A DNA stretch of 64,000 nt from Acanthopleura granulata (Eukaryota > Mollusca > Polyplacophora > Chitonida > Chitonidae), in contig JABBOT010000010.1 of assembly GCA_016165875.1 (NCBI GenBank), positions 13,107,357 through 13,171,356 of the forward strand, in the 5' to 3' direction. Below the pieces are notes generated by a model. It saw only the letters and a program-made list of their open reading frames with translations. It was not told the origin of the DNA and did no database searches. Positions 35,901-49,317 of this stretch are shown here, one piece after another. The stretch's first letter is position 1; the number at the start of each line of letters is the position of its first letter. Position numbers and translations under genes: made by a program.

Positions 35901-38900
35901 CAAATTTCTCAGATTGGTCGATGTTCCGTCTCCTGTACAAAGCCCGTGCTATCAATGGACTCCTCCTGCGCACAGCTTGCTATGCAGTGTCTACAACATG
36001 CTACTTGGCTAATTTCTAATGTCAAGTAGCTGGGCTACACGCCTGAATATTCAGCTGATTTGAAGAGAGTGATGAGTGCTAACAGGATTCTAATAGCGGC
36101 AGTTTTTACATGTAAAAGCGTAGGAATAATTCCTGGGGTGAAGTGACAAGAGAGTGCATGACTAAAAGTTTGCACTGCAAGAAGATACAAGCACTGTTGT
36201 TCTCACAGGCACAACAGGCAAATTGAGATCACTCTGGTAGATTTACATGGGGGAGTGCAGCAGTGTTAGTTTTATCCAAGGTGCTGCTGGAAGGTTATCA
36301 CTTGACAGGTGCTGCATGTTTATAACGGTTGTGACAGAAGTCTCTAAAAACTTTTATTTAGAATAATAGACATCCTACCATAGAAAAAGAACAAAACAAA
36401 TTTCAGTCACTGAAATTCAAAGTATCATCTGGAGTATAACCCAAGTTCACTAGCATACCAGCCCTATGATGATCTTGGTGAACTAATTAAGTCATAATGA
36501 GCTTTCTGGGAAGTGGCTGGAGCTTTGAGAGGACAAAGGTTGGGATTTTGAGATGGCAAGTCCGGACTGGGGGAATCGAGGGTCCAAGTTATCAGGAGGT
36601 GAATTCGGGAATTGAGGGCAGTTTTGCCATTGTTAGGCAGGAGTGGACACAACTTAGGCTTCAATTCCTCCAGACAGGAAAGGTTCTCCAATGTAAATAC
36701 CCGTGCATATAACTGTTAGGGTAAAACTGTGCCACTTTCCTTGTAATATTTAAAAAAATATCTTGACCCAAGAAACAGATCCAATTTTCAGGTCATTCAC
36801 TGGTCTGCAATGTGTGTAAGCTGAACTGTAATAGACAACAATTAGCAGTCAATCTGGGACTCAAAAGAGACGGAACTGTGTTAGAAGTTGGACACCTGTT
36901 CCATTAGTTTAACCAGCATATTATTACTAGTTTGGTGACAGCTGGTTGATGATATACTGACCACTGCATTCAAAGTGCTAATGTTATCAATCCCTGTTGA
37001 CCTAATAAATATAAAGCTGATAACACAAGACATAATTCCTGCTCAAGCTGTAACCCTTCATGTTACGTCTTCCTTATGGCAAACACAGTAAAGTTCATTA
37101 AAATGATGGGTGGAGATCTGACCCGATGAGCAGAAGCCTTGAATGAATCTATCTCTAAAATCAGCAAGGAAGTTCGAAAAATGTAGCGTACACTGATGAT
37201 GAACTGATCTGTAGAAGACTTGAACAATCAATTTATCGCTAATGTTAAAACCAAACAAGATGTGTGAAAGATGTAGCCATGATTAGATACTTATTTGGGC
37301 ATTTGGCTTAAAATACAGGTGCAAAAGTTGATGTCAGTCTGAACATCATCAACGTTATATGCAAGCCAAACCTTAAATTTCAAGATCAATAGATGAAAAG
37401 GTAACACCTATTGGTATAATGTGAATTGTAAGATAACTGATCACAAAAGAAATGAAAGCATGCTTGACAGACTTCATCTTCCCTACAAAGCAATTAGCGC
37501 ACGTGAACACCCGCTAATTGTTACAGAACAATATGTACTGAGTCTGCCCAAGCCAGAGTTTAGGTTGCCTGCTGTCTGTTTATATACACAAACCAAACGT
37601 ATCTAACAGAGAGATGTGACACAGGGAAACATCAAGGGCCAATACACTGCCTGAACAGGAATTATTGGAGGCTTGAGTTCAAACAAAGCTATTGTGCCTT
37701 AAGGATAGACAACATCTTCATAGTTAAAACCATATGACAGAACAATTAGGTCTCCATTAAATTCTCAGAAAAATTTAGGACACATTCCCTAAGGGAGTGC
37801 AACATGAAGCCAAACAGTGAGCTTTGAATCAGTGCTTGATGCAGAACAGGACTGCCATGGCCACAAATTTATATGGAGAAATTCTTTAACAGCTAGCCTA
37901 TTAGAGGGACCATGACACCTGTTATGACAGTACACCCAAGCAAATTGCGGTGCACAGTGGGACTGCTGAAACAACCAAGTTTGTTGCACCAATTTCATCA
38001 TGCTGTGTGATAGCAATAATCAGGAAATTAAGATCCAATTCAATTCTGGTAAAAGCATAATTATTAAAAATTTGTGCCATTATCTTTTGTGATATTGGAC
38101 CCGAGGGGATATGCTACAAGGAAAACAAAATTAAGAAAAAAAAGATAACTTCCCATGTATCATGGTACTAAATATTTGAGAAAACCTGACTGATTCCCTT
38201 CAGTCATCTTCTTTACTGCATGGCAATGCTGAGCCTGAACGTTTTCTCTTCAGGCAATTGGCAAATTAACTCATCTTTCAAACCGGCATATCTTGGAATT
38301 CCAATGCAGTGAGACAGGCTTTCTTCGGTATTTTACAGCAATGGTTTACATAACTGTTCATCAAATTTTTTGTTTCGTCTTACAAATCTGCATTTCTCAT
38401 TTTTTAGATCTCAACAACATCTACTAAGCGGAATTTCTATTCCCAGCAAAGAAAATGTAGTCTCCCACTGGGTGAAACCAACATGCATTCTGCACAAGAA
38501 TTTAAAAGATTATAATTTTATAATTTTATAAGAATTTTCTTATAAGTACCCTTTTCTGAATGCTCTGTATAGGCCAAAAAAAAGGAAATATAATCCTACT
38601 GAACGAAAGAAATAAATATTAAATTTCTATGATCATGTGGTCTCAAATGCCAGAAAAAATATATGTATTTTCTCATGAATGTTATTGCCTAGTAAATCTG
38701 GTTTTAGTGAACATTAAGAATGAGTCAACATACATATTGTTCACCTTGATTTCTAATGTTACCTCTCTTAATGAAATCTTTCCAACATATGAACTTTAAG
38801 TCCAGCCACTGCAGTCCACAACTATCACATACATTTGTTTCCAGCCTCTGTTCTGACTAAAGGCTGCCTTTTCACAGTGAAGGTTACAAAGTACAGGCTG

Positions 38901-39833
38901 GTTTACCGTTAAAGGGTTTTAAAAGAGCACAGCTGCAACCACACAACATGCTGCCAGTAGCCGCGGATCCTTTCACAAATAATGGCATACTGCCAGGTAA
39001 ATGACTGCGTTCGGAATTTCCTCTTGAATTCAGTTTGTAATATATCCAATTTAATCCCAAAATACACTGTGTTCCGTGCCTACAGCCGGAGGATCTGCCT
39101 TACATTTCCTTATAAAGAGATATGATCACATAACAAAGCCATCTATCTGCGTATCACTGTTCAGCTCTGGAACTGCATATGAAAGTATTATTTTGCTGGG
39201 TAAACTGAAGTCCACATTCAAAGCAGTTACAGACACTGTCTACAAAATATACATGATAAACAAAGCCACCAGACATATAAATTGACCTTCACGTTTACAC
39301 GCAAGGTCACAGATAATGAATGTATCCTGTTACGAACCCTGTCTTTAAAATATTGTATTATATTTTTTTCTTCATATGGTATTCCAATCAGGTCAGCGTG
39401 TGACCTACATTTTGACTGTAGTGTACCTTATGGCATGCACTGGAATTCAGTGCTCTTGAACTTTCGGTGTTTAGGTGTTTTGTCCCATTGTACACAAAGG
39501 ATACATTCTGGAAAGATGTATCTCTGTTGTCAACATGATTACGATCAGACCATCAAGAATTTATATTACATCAGTCTGTAAATATGAAGATAAAGCTTAC
39601 AGTGTTTGACACATGTCCACTTGAGCGCAGTTATATTTATCTCCACCTGAGGGTTTCAGGATTCATTGGAGCTTGGCTTTCACGACATACGTCATTTTGT
39701 ACTCCATCCTTCGGTACATATAAGCACTCCGTGAGCTTGTGTTTTGGCACTTGTTATTCTTCTGAGACACTATTTTGGAGTTTGTATCGCTTATTGCCCT
39801 GTGTGCAATTATGTATATTTCATCCCAGTTTAC
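32945..39833. other. No gene recognised
   Basis: Nothing supported. Frames at 34,102-34,428 (plus) and 35,707-35,973 (minus) lack splice borders and known motifs. A minus-strand ATG near 35,110 opens a short hydrophobic stretch (MAVIIFLVWQNIISP) that might be chance. Small TG/TA runs occur at 33,766-33,790. Confidence 0.45.
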
Positions 39834-40028
39834 CTTTAAAGTGACATGTTTTTTGGCAAGGTGTGAAACATGCATTGCCAGCTCGGCATCACCTATGCTG
39901 GTGTCAATCCATCTGCCCAGAGAAGCTACACTTTCACAAGCAGATGGATATAAACCATCGTCAGCGTGCTGTACCCACTTCTGTTTGTCACTTAAAGGAC
40001 TGTCATCCTTCGATTCAAGAATACCCAT
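39834..40028 (-). CDS. Orphan first coding exon, unknown product
   Basis: An ATG at 40,028 opens 65 codons ending at a good donor (TTAAAG|gtaaac), phase 0. It starts MGILESKDDSPLSDKQKWVQ and continues with segments such as SLGRWIDTSIGDAELAMHVS. The composition is that of a soluble, amphipathic, acidic-to-neutral protein with no signal peptide or membrane segment. AT-rich TATA-like sequence lies about 100 bases upstream (40,110-40,145). The frame stays open for another 56 codons past the donor, so the border could differ. I do not recognise the family and found no second exon. The antisense frame here is open as well but far less protein-like. Confidence 0.4.
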
Positions 40029-40344
40029 GAACGGTGGATTCTATATTTACGTGGGCTGACTCGCCTTGGGGAGCCTGAATATTCCATCAGGATTTGGACC
40101 TTATCATCAGCAAGAAACTATATATTTTATATATATATATTTATAATTATCTGTATTGTTTTGTGAGTTGTACTATTTGTCTATTTTGTTTTAATATATG
40201 TATTTGAACTTATTCATGCGTCTTTGTGTTTCTTTGTTCGATCTTGTGTGAGGACTATCCCTATCTGAGAGTTGAACAAGCCATTTGTTTTTCGTATTTC
40301 CTCTCTGACAGTGGATGCAATGACCCGAAGCCTCCCATCAATGC

Positions 40345-40547
40345 TTTGAGTTCAAGTCCAGCTCATGCTGGCTTCCTCCAGCTCATGCTGGCTGCATGTG
40401 GGAAGGTCTGCCAACAACCTGCCGATGATCGTGGGTTTCCTCCGGGCTCTGTTCGGTTTCCTCCCAGCATAATGCTGGCCGCTGTCGTATAAGTGAAATA
40501 TTCTTGAGTACGGCATCAAACACCAATCAAATAAATAAATAAATAAA
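40345..40547 (+). mobile_element. SINE, best-preserved copy
   Basis: B-box-like GAGTTCAAGTCCAGC, then the body (GATCGTGGGTTTCCTCC, GGTTTCCTCCCAGCATAATG, CTGGCCGCTGTCGTATAAG), then GAAATATTCTTGAGTACGGC and an (AATA)n tail. A 20-bp piece with CAGCTCATGCTGG is duplicated at its left end. The tRNA A-box part is not clear. Confidence 0.85.
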
Positions 40548-40659
40548 TCTCTGACAGTGGTACCTTACAATCCAGAAGCAAGGGTAATTTTTTCCTGCGG
40601 TGAATTTACCTGAGGTCTTTATGCAATCAGATTTCATTGTAAATTTATCCATGGCACCC

Positions 40660-40910
40660 ACATGGTGCAAATGGTGATAACATTACATGCTAGTCCTGCA
40701 TATCGCCCACCCATCATGCACACGGTGACAACATTACATGCTAGTCATGCATACAGCCCACTGATCATGCACTCGGTGATAACATTGCCATCATGCACAC
40801 GGTGATAACATTACATGCTAGTCATGCATATAACCCACCCACCATGCACACTGTGATAACAATACATACCAGTCATGTATATAACCCACCCATCATTTCA
40901 CATGTATACA
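40660..40910. repeat. ~51-bp tandem repeat, 4-5 copies
   Basis: Units with 'GATAACATTACATGCTAGTC', 'ATGCATAT', 'CCCACCCATCATGCACACGG' recur about every 51 bases, with one shortened copy near 40,780. Confidence 0.85.
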
Positions 40911-43900
40911 AACCAGGCTTGCCAATTTAATACATATAATGAATCCTATCAACATGCATTTATTACACACTCTTCCTTTTTGTTCTGATGTAAAAAACTG
41001 TTACCTGGGAACTAGGATTGTCAGTGTGACCTGAGCTGATGGCAAGCCTGTCTTCTACCATAAATATTATGCAACAGTAAATTATATTGAAATATTACTC
41101 CAGATCACGAAGCCATACATGTACAACAGAGTGTGACAAGCAGGTTTTGCTTCCACCTGTCCACTCAAGGGCCTCAATACTGCAGTAAATCAGATTTGTT
41201 TACGACACCACATTACACAGCCATAAACACTCAGTTCTTTTGCCGTTTGTTTATTTACGTATCTATTTAAGATCGCTTCACCCTCAACAGTGTCATTTAC
41301 AGAATGTCAGACGATTTAATTCAGTTCAAATCAGGAACAATATGCACTTCTTTCTTGTCCAGTGCCACACTTTTTGAATCCCACTCTCCATCTTAACGAT
41401 CTCACAAAGAAAGTACATCCATATTAGACAGGCTGGTGTCGATGCCAGCACCATTCTGGTCAATAATTTGACCAATTTGGCAAACATGCGTCAGCATCAT
41501 ATGTTGAACATCTACATTTTGGCCAAATCTGTCACTTTGCACAGGCATACCTATCAGATGTAGCTAATGCTTCAAAATCGCATGCATGAATAATACAGCA
41601 AAATATTTCAAATCACAATGCACTATCAGGACAGATTGGCTGGCTGGGTGGGTCAATGTAGATGACAGTCAACAGTTTTCCTGGGGGATACTTCTCAATC
41701 TACGCTGTGTCTGGCTACAGAACGTTAGCAGGCCACTTGTAAACTGTGCCTGACATAGCTGGGTCATATTCCAATACCAGAAAAGACAGCTGCAGCACTG
41801 GATTTGAGCATCCCATGTTCTTCACTCCTTTACAAAGATATTGTATGAAGAATAAGTCAAACTTAGTAGGTGATACCTAATGAAGCACACGACTATCCTG
41901 GCACAATTCACACCTAGCTGTCAGCTACAGTTAGGGTAGAGTGGGTCATGATACAGTTGTTCTAGATAATATATCTGTTGCATCACATTCAGCAACAGTT
42001 CTAAAGGGTTTAACCCTAGATCTATCAAATCATCTCATATCTCAAGCCAAGATCACATGTATATGCCATGCAATTATAACGTTCATGAAAATGTTGATGA
42101 ATTCATTCAAACGACTAGGAGTTTTAAACCACAATTATCTCAGCCTTATTATGGTAAGAAATATGCGAATAGTTGGTTTTTATATCTGAGAACTTAAAAA
42201 CAATTGACACACATGTATTCCATAAACTTGTCTTACTGAACAAAATGACGGTTTCCTATGTTCCCGAGACAACACACGTACCTTTGATCTGAGGACATTA
42301 TTTCTAGTTTGGTGTCAGTATAGCTCAGGTGGGCCCTCACTTCCCGAGCGTGCAGTTTATTGCTTGCTGTTAAGTGACATTAAATGACACTGAGGACAGA
42401 GATTCAACTCTTGTTCCTCAAGTCCTACTGGCAGTGAGGTTGAGCCAGTAGACTTATTAGTGTCTAGCAAGATGTCATGGTTTCCTGTGAAGTCTGCCTA
42501 GTTTCCTCTGCTCATACACCACACTATACTGTCACACAGGGGAAGCATCCTTGAGTAGAGCATAAACCACCAACAAAATAAATATTATATTAGCTAGAGG
42601 AAGCTTATTACTGGGCATACATTGAGCTTCCTGTTTCTAGCACAGTCTATTTTTTCATGTGCTATCAAACATGCAGCTCCACTTACTGTAAATAAGACAT
42701 GTTACTTATGGCAGGGAATATTACCACTCCCTGATTAAGCCACCGGTGTGCTCATCCAACAACTGATTACCATTGTGACAGTGGTCAAGTTTATCGGTGA
42801 AAGAAAATGGAGCAGCAACCGTTTTGCATCTAGCGTCGACCATCACCATTTATAAGTCTGGAGTGTTAACACACAGACACCAAAACTAGATATTACAGCA
42901 CTGTATATATACCCCTTCTCCCCACTTCTTAGTAATGGAAAATACTGAGGACCACTCACAATCACTGTACACTGGGTAGATCAAACCTGATCTCTGTATA
43001 ACAGAACAAAAAAAAAATATTTCAAGCAACATTCTTCAAAACTTAACTGCCTCAGGGTAATAGTGGTAAGAAAGGCATGTACAGAATCTGAACTCACATA
43101 TCCTGCTCAAAGCATACATTCCAAAGACATAAGCACCTGGACTGACTGAAACACCCAACCATACATAGTGGATATGATCAAGATACCCCCAAATCATTAA
43201 TTCCCTGGCAGGACGGATAAAAATTAAACACACATATCCCGAATAGGTTAATAGGCAGTGAGTGTCCCAAGGAACATTCTAAAGTAACACCAAATCTACC
43301 CCAGTTTTCCTGTACAAAGGTTCTTAACTGTTCACTTCATCATTGTTAACTCAGGCGTACAATGCATGGCAATAGGTCAGTTGTGAGGATGAGGACACTC
43401 AAAAACTGCCAAAGGATTTCTCACAGTAAAAGTTAACAGTCTGACAGAATTCTGTGCACACATCTGAATGAACATAGCATGTCCTAATACAGACTAGCAT
43501 TCTTGATAGCTTGAAGGTGAAAATTAAAGAGATTATGTTAACATGGCACACATTACTGACTTTCAAAGCCTTCCATTTACCCACTACTGTTTAGTTCAAT
43601 GATATATAGAAGTCCATGACTCCCAATATTAGAGCAACCATACATGAAGACACGCCAACAAATGTAGCACAAATACTCCTGGTGACAAAAAGAAAAGAAT
43701 GCATCTGATGAGATTGTATGTCAAAAAAACTAGGTTCAAAATGACAAAAAAAAAAAATTAGACTGAGTTTCTTGTGCACGGCAGGACAGATCGGGAATTA
43801 CCAAATTTTTTCAAGAAACACTAACAGGCAACCAAATAATCTGAGAGCTTCTCCCTACAATACAATAAATTCCAGGACGCATATCAATCAAAACAGGTTG

Positions 43901-44374
43901 TGCACACTTTTGAGAGTGTCCAAAAGCAGCACATCTCCAATTTATGACTAAATGATTACAGCGTAATTAAGCCAAATGGCCAAAAGCTATTTAAGCCATC
44001 TTGTGGTAACCTACTTTGTGACTTCTTAATTACTTGAATGTTGTTTAATACAATGCCCAGAAACTGCTCACTACCTACACTGGCAGAAAGCTTTTTGTGG
44101 AAGGAGGAAACCGTAGTTACGGTGTAAAACCACAGATCTTTGGAAACTTTCTCACCGACATTGGAGAACTTAAACAAGTGTTCTTCAATAAATATTAGAT
44201 TGCACAAACAGCCACACAAGTATGGTCAACAGCTTATTGCCATCAAGGCCTGGTGTGCAGTGAGAGCTGGGGACCACAAGCATTTCCTGTCCAAATTTAC
44301 ACACTTTTGGACTGTGTTGGAACAGTAGTGCTTGTACCCCAACGATAATTGAGATAATGAGATAATGAGATGTG
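40911..44374. other. No gene recognised apart from a SINE
   Basis: Apart from the SINE at 42,315-42,590, only short frames without motifs. At 44,370-44,418 a 24-base piece containing AGACAGCTAAAGAGGATCAT is doubled at the edge of duplicon copy A. Confidence 0.45.
42315..42590 (+). mobile_element. Diverged SINE
   Basis: A degenerate head (TATAGCTCAGGTGGG, typical of tRNA A-box variants) and a body ending GAGTAGAGCATAAACCACC AACAAAATAAAT fit the SINE family with many changes. Confidence 0.55.
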
Positions 44375-47300
44375 TAGACAGCTAAAGAGGATCATGTGTA
44401 GACAGCTAAAGAGGATCATGACATTTAGTGATGGATTTTATATTCACTCTCCAGTGATCATCACAAATACCATGTACATCTAATGAGTCAGTGGGGCATA
44501 CAAGTAGTTCTCACTATCACACACACACACTGTATGTAGACAAATGTTAATGGTACCCAAGATTCTCATAATGCATACTGAAGATAAAGAAAACAATAAA
44601 TCTGCTATAAGTGAACTGACAATCCCTGAAAACTTATCTACATCATCCAAGCTTTATAACCATGCCAATAATGCAATCCTGTTCACTCTTAATTCACAAA
44701 ACAACTTCATGTCCCATGGCTTGGTTCTTCAATGCACACTAATCGTCCTCCATGCTGCACCTCATCAATGTTTGAATTGCTCTCAGGTTTACATTTACAG
44801 GTGCATACTGACCAAGCTCTCTAAACAATGCTGTCCATCACCATTGTGTTCTCACCATGAAACCTGTGAAACAATTCCCTCTAAAACCAATAAATAACAG
44901 GCAAATTAAATATTTATTAGACATCTAACACATTTGTAAAGGTTACCTGTCAGAGAGGTATAAGTATTTGCAGCACAATCTCCAACTATTACATGTTGGC
45001 AATTCCAGCTCGATTCTACAACCATTAGAAGTTGTAAATAACTGCATGAGCACGTCATCTATATTTCACCATACTTTCTACAAGCCTTAACTATTCTACA
45101 GGAAGAAACAAAATGAATTCGTGAAGAAAGGTACAATCCTAATTCTCTTTGTAAGACATCACTTGTTTGCTTCAATATCTGCTGAAAAAGGATTATCCAG
45201 TCACCAAGTTAGCAAAATGTGTTGGTTACTGAATATGTTCTTACATCCATGAGACTAATTATGAAACAAATATGACTACCTTGGTAACAAATGTATTACA
45301 TAACCTCCAACCAAGATCATTCTTCATGTCCATATATTTAAGAACACCAGCAGCGGGCATGGTGAGAATTTCAACAAAGTAAAGTACCTGAGAAGTTCAC
45401 AGAGTCATGCAGGCAAGACACTCAAGGGTCCATGTTAATTTACCAGATTTATTTCTATGGCCTTAGCTTCTACAATTTTTTTGGCAAATTGACCCATAAA
45501 TGGCAATCACATTTGCTATATTTTATACACGTGCAAGAATCATTCCGAAACCAAGTTTACCACCAAAGAACAAATCCATTACATCAGCTCCCAACAAAGA
45601 GGATTATAGCTAAGCAAAGTTAAGAAAGCTTTCAGGGCAGGCATGGTTGAAATAATGTTCCATGAGCCAGCCATCTAGCGGAGATGTCAATCGCAGAGTC
45701 AGACAACAGGATGAGGGATTGTCTGCCACCAGAGACTGGCACTGATACTGAGTACGTCTCTCGCTGACGTCCAGCAGACGTATTATTACAAGGATTCCAT
45801 GACCAGTAGTACACTTACAGCTAAGGCAGACATGACATAATGGATTGTTCTCAAATTGCAACCTTGTTCCAGAAAAAACTTTGACAAGTTCGTCCTTCGC
45901 AGTTTTCACATCAGACACAAATAAAACCTTATTCACTGTCAGCAAGCACAGTATAACATTAAAATCTGATGTCATACCAAACTGCCCAACCAAGATATTT
46001 TAATTATTAGAAACATTTTCCAAGTTAAAGAACTAAAGACTATGCACACGTAACAAGCCCTCAATATATACCGCCACTGCTGACAAACAACAAAAACTAC
46101 ATGAACTGTCAATACGGGCAAAGGTCATCACTTACCACATAGTCAGAAATTACAATCTAAATTCTCTAAACCTTGTTGCCTGGTAAACCAGGTTACCAAC
46201 TTTCATCCTTTTATGTCCCTTGTCCATTAAGTCAATGTCATTCTTCAGACAAATCCATCCCTATGTCATCATTACACAGCCATAAAGAAAACCTCCCTCA
46301 ATAGGTACCAATGAACATAAATTCCATAGTATTCTCTTTACACACCACGAAATTAATGCAGCTCTAGTTGTGTTCCATGCTTTTTGCCTTTTTAAATTAA
46401 TTTGTGGGTATTTCTGACCAATGAGTAAATATAAAGCCAGAAAAAACTGAACCTCACTGTATCTGTAAAAACCCTCAACAACCCAGCATCAACACACACA
46501 CATATATATATCATGTCTAACATTATTCAATGAAATCCAAATTTAACATGATCAGAAACTGTTACTTATTAACCAGAAATAATAATTTTTTGCAGACACA
46601 CTTAAAGCAACAAATAAAATCAAGAGGGAAGGAGGGAAAGGCTGTGAAGGTAGGGGAGAGGGAAGAAAATGGACGTCCACTGGGATATACATCAATATTT
46701 TATCCAAAACACTGTTGCTGTTAGGGAGTGATTACATTTTCTACCCAATTTTCTGAACTATGTCAATGATATCCTTGAGGGAACATTAGGCAGGTGGATG
46801 GCCATTTGCTTTTCTCTGCTTACCTCCTGACCCAGACGCCCTTCTAATACCTGCTCGCAATAATGTTTCTCCAACAGGTTCCACAGGCCAGTGTGGCCCG
46901 GGGACAAAAGACAATACAGGTTTTCCTGGTCACAATGTTCTGGTTGCACTGCCCCAGGGGATATTTAATGGACCACTACCACAGGATCAGACCAAACCAT
47001 TAGCCTTAACATAACATAACTTTGGCTGCAACATCCTCACCAGCAACTTTCAATATTTCACCTTGAGAAAAGACAGCGACACACTCATATCCTATGGGCT
47101 GAAGTTTAAATGATTAATAACACCAACAGAAGTGCCCAAAGTAATTAAATGACCTCCACAAGCTGACAAACCTCAACCACACCGGATTGAAGTCTGTGAC
47201 CTTTGTGGTAGTGAGATGTTTGGCCAAATGAATTATAAAGGTCCCTCTGATAACAATATTTGATTCCACCAATATTTCTGTCATTGGTCTACCAGAAGCA

Positions 47301-49190
47301 AATTCTATCAATTTAGGTGTTAACAGTTGCATTCCCCTTTATTTTATAGAAAAAACTGCTGATGAGATAATTGCATGCACTACAAACACAATCACATAAA
47401 CCATTGAGGCTAACAAACTCACTGACTGGCACACTAGCGATGGACATAGCCCAGGGGAATACAGAACAAGTCATCGCCAGAGCAAGTGCCAATTAGACAC
47501 ATGGCAGGGTCAGGTGACCAATTCACTGATTTGAAAGTCATCACATCACAAAGAAAAAAACTCCCCCCTTAAAGAGTCTTCGCAGGTACTCACTTAAAGC
47601 ATTCACTCAAAGTTTGTAGTTTTCAAAAGAGATTTTTCATGTCTACAATAGGTTGTGGCTCAGATTTATCATAGCATATTCCAGTTTTGAAAAGCTGTCA
47701 ATTCTTACAATGTCTTGTGTCACTCACATACATTTACCCAGATCTAGTATAGTTCGTAAAGGAGTCAGGGCTTAAATACCAACACTGAAGCACCACGCAC
47801 ACCGTTACACAGTGTATCAATATATGAGAAGGCGCAATATTTCTAGTACTCGAGATCAACCCATAAAAACTGTGAAGATATTTATAATGATGATGAAATA
47901 ATTAAGGTCTAAAAAGAGACAAATCTCATCTGCAAATCTCGACTGACTTCCTTGAAGGCTCTACTAGTATTTTGTTACTAAACACAAGCACCCTGATGGT
48001 AATCAGCAGCATTAAATCCCAGACTCTCACATTCCGGACACAGCCTTCAGACAACAACATGTCTGTTGACTTAACGAGCTAAATCATTCATCGACTGTCC
48101 AGACAGCCCAGTGTGCAGCCTCTGACCACAGCCATGTGCAGCGGTGTTGACCAGTGGGAGCGATCAGCGCAATGTCACCCACCCGCACAGTGACTACCAG
48201 ACCAGCTCTCTGCCCAGCCAAGGTAAACTCAGCACAGAACAGCTTTATGACACTATTAGGCCAGGATCTTGTCCCTGCAGATCCCATACAACATTCCAAG
48301 GAGCAATTTCCCCTGATCACTTTAACAGCTTTCTGTCTTACTGGGGTTAAAGACCGATCAATGTCTGTCATGCTGGACAAATCTGCAGCCCACAATTAGC
48401 CAATACTTTGTGTTCTACACCGCCGTCAAATAGGGGTGTATCTGCCAGGCTATCAATCCAGGCTGCCTGTCTTCCTGCTTAGGGTTAGTCTAACTGCGCT
48501 GGAGGATACACACAACTGGGAACAGATAGCATGATCATGACAGACTTGTCACTGGACACCGGATTGCTATCACTCCAGGAAATTGAATAAAGTCACTTTA
48601 ATGCCTTCCTCCCCCTTTACCTATTCCCCTCCCCCCCTCCCCGGGCAACCATAGGGAATGAAAACAGAATACAAATTTGCCATTACAACCTCAAATTCAC
48701 ACAGGAAATGAGCAGAGTTAGTTATGGCTTTAATACTGACCTAAGTATGGCCCTAACTGGCATTCGGCACCGTTGCAAAGATACCACAAAATAAATGTTC
48801 ATTCTCTGAAAGACAGTATATAATCCAGTATATCAGGATTTACTGGCCTTCACTAACGGTTACTAAGTTCAAGCACATGTAATCTAAAACAGGGCTGATG
48901 ACAACTTTATGTCCACCAATTCACTAATCAAGGGCATCAATACCAAATATAAGCAGGTTCATACTATGGACATAACAGGTGGTACTTATTTCCTCTAGTT
49001 ACAGTCCGCATGGATCACGGCAAGAGAAAAAAATTAAGCCTGACTTCGGGTTGACGGCCTTATCACAACAAAACATACCCCTTACTCAGGTAATCATTAA
49101 TTATCAACCTTTCATGGGAGTTACTTATCATGCCATTTCACAGAAGATGATGTTTGACTTCATAATTACACGCTTTTCATACATGTAATT
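44375..49190 (+). repeat. Duplicon copy A
   Basis: First of three copies of a roughly 4.5-kb segment; matches copy B (52,335-58,095) in the same orientation at an offset near 8.12-8.13 kb, and copy C (58,135-61,900) inverted. Shared blocks run in the same order. Identity to B is about 98% at 44,880-45,340 but clearly lower elsewhere. Coding-like frames on the minus strand (45,610-45,990; 46,820-46,950) are not kept in frame between copies. Confidence 0.9.
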
Positions 49191-49317
49191 AATAAATACT
49201 GTTATGGCATGCTTCATTGTATAGACATTTGTACATTAAAATGACAACAATAACTGATTCTATGTCATTTGAGGCAATCCACAATGAAGTTACTTTTTCA
49301 TTTCATACTTAATGCTT

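Noticed and set aside
48084..48399. Three overlapping frames in duplicon copy A
   Set aside because: The corresponding frames are broken or shifted in copies B and C; the conservation is of DNA rather than of one reading frame.
48600..48650. C-rich run as a second sense-strand quadruplex of functional interest
   Set aside because: It exists only in copy A and is lost in B and C, with no gene nearby to affect.
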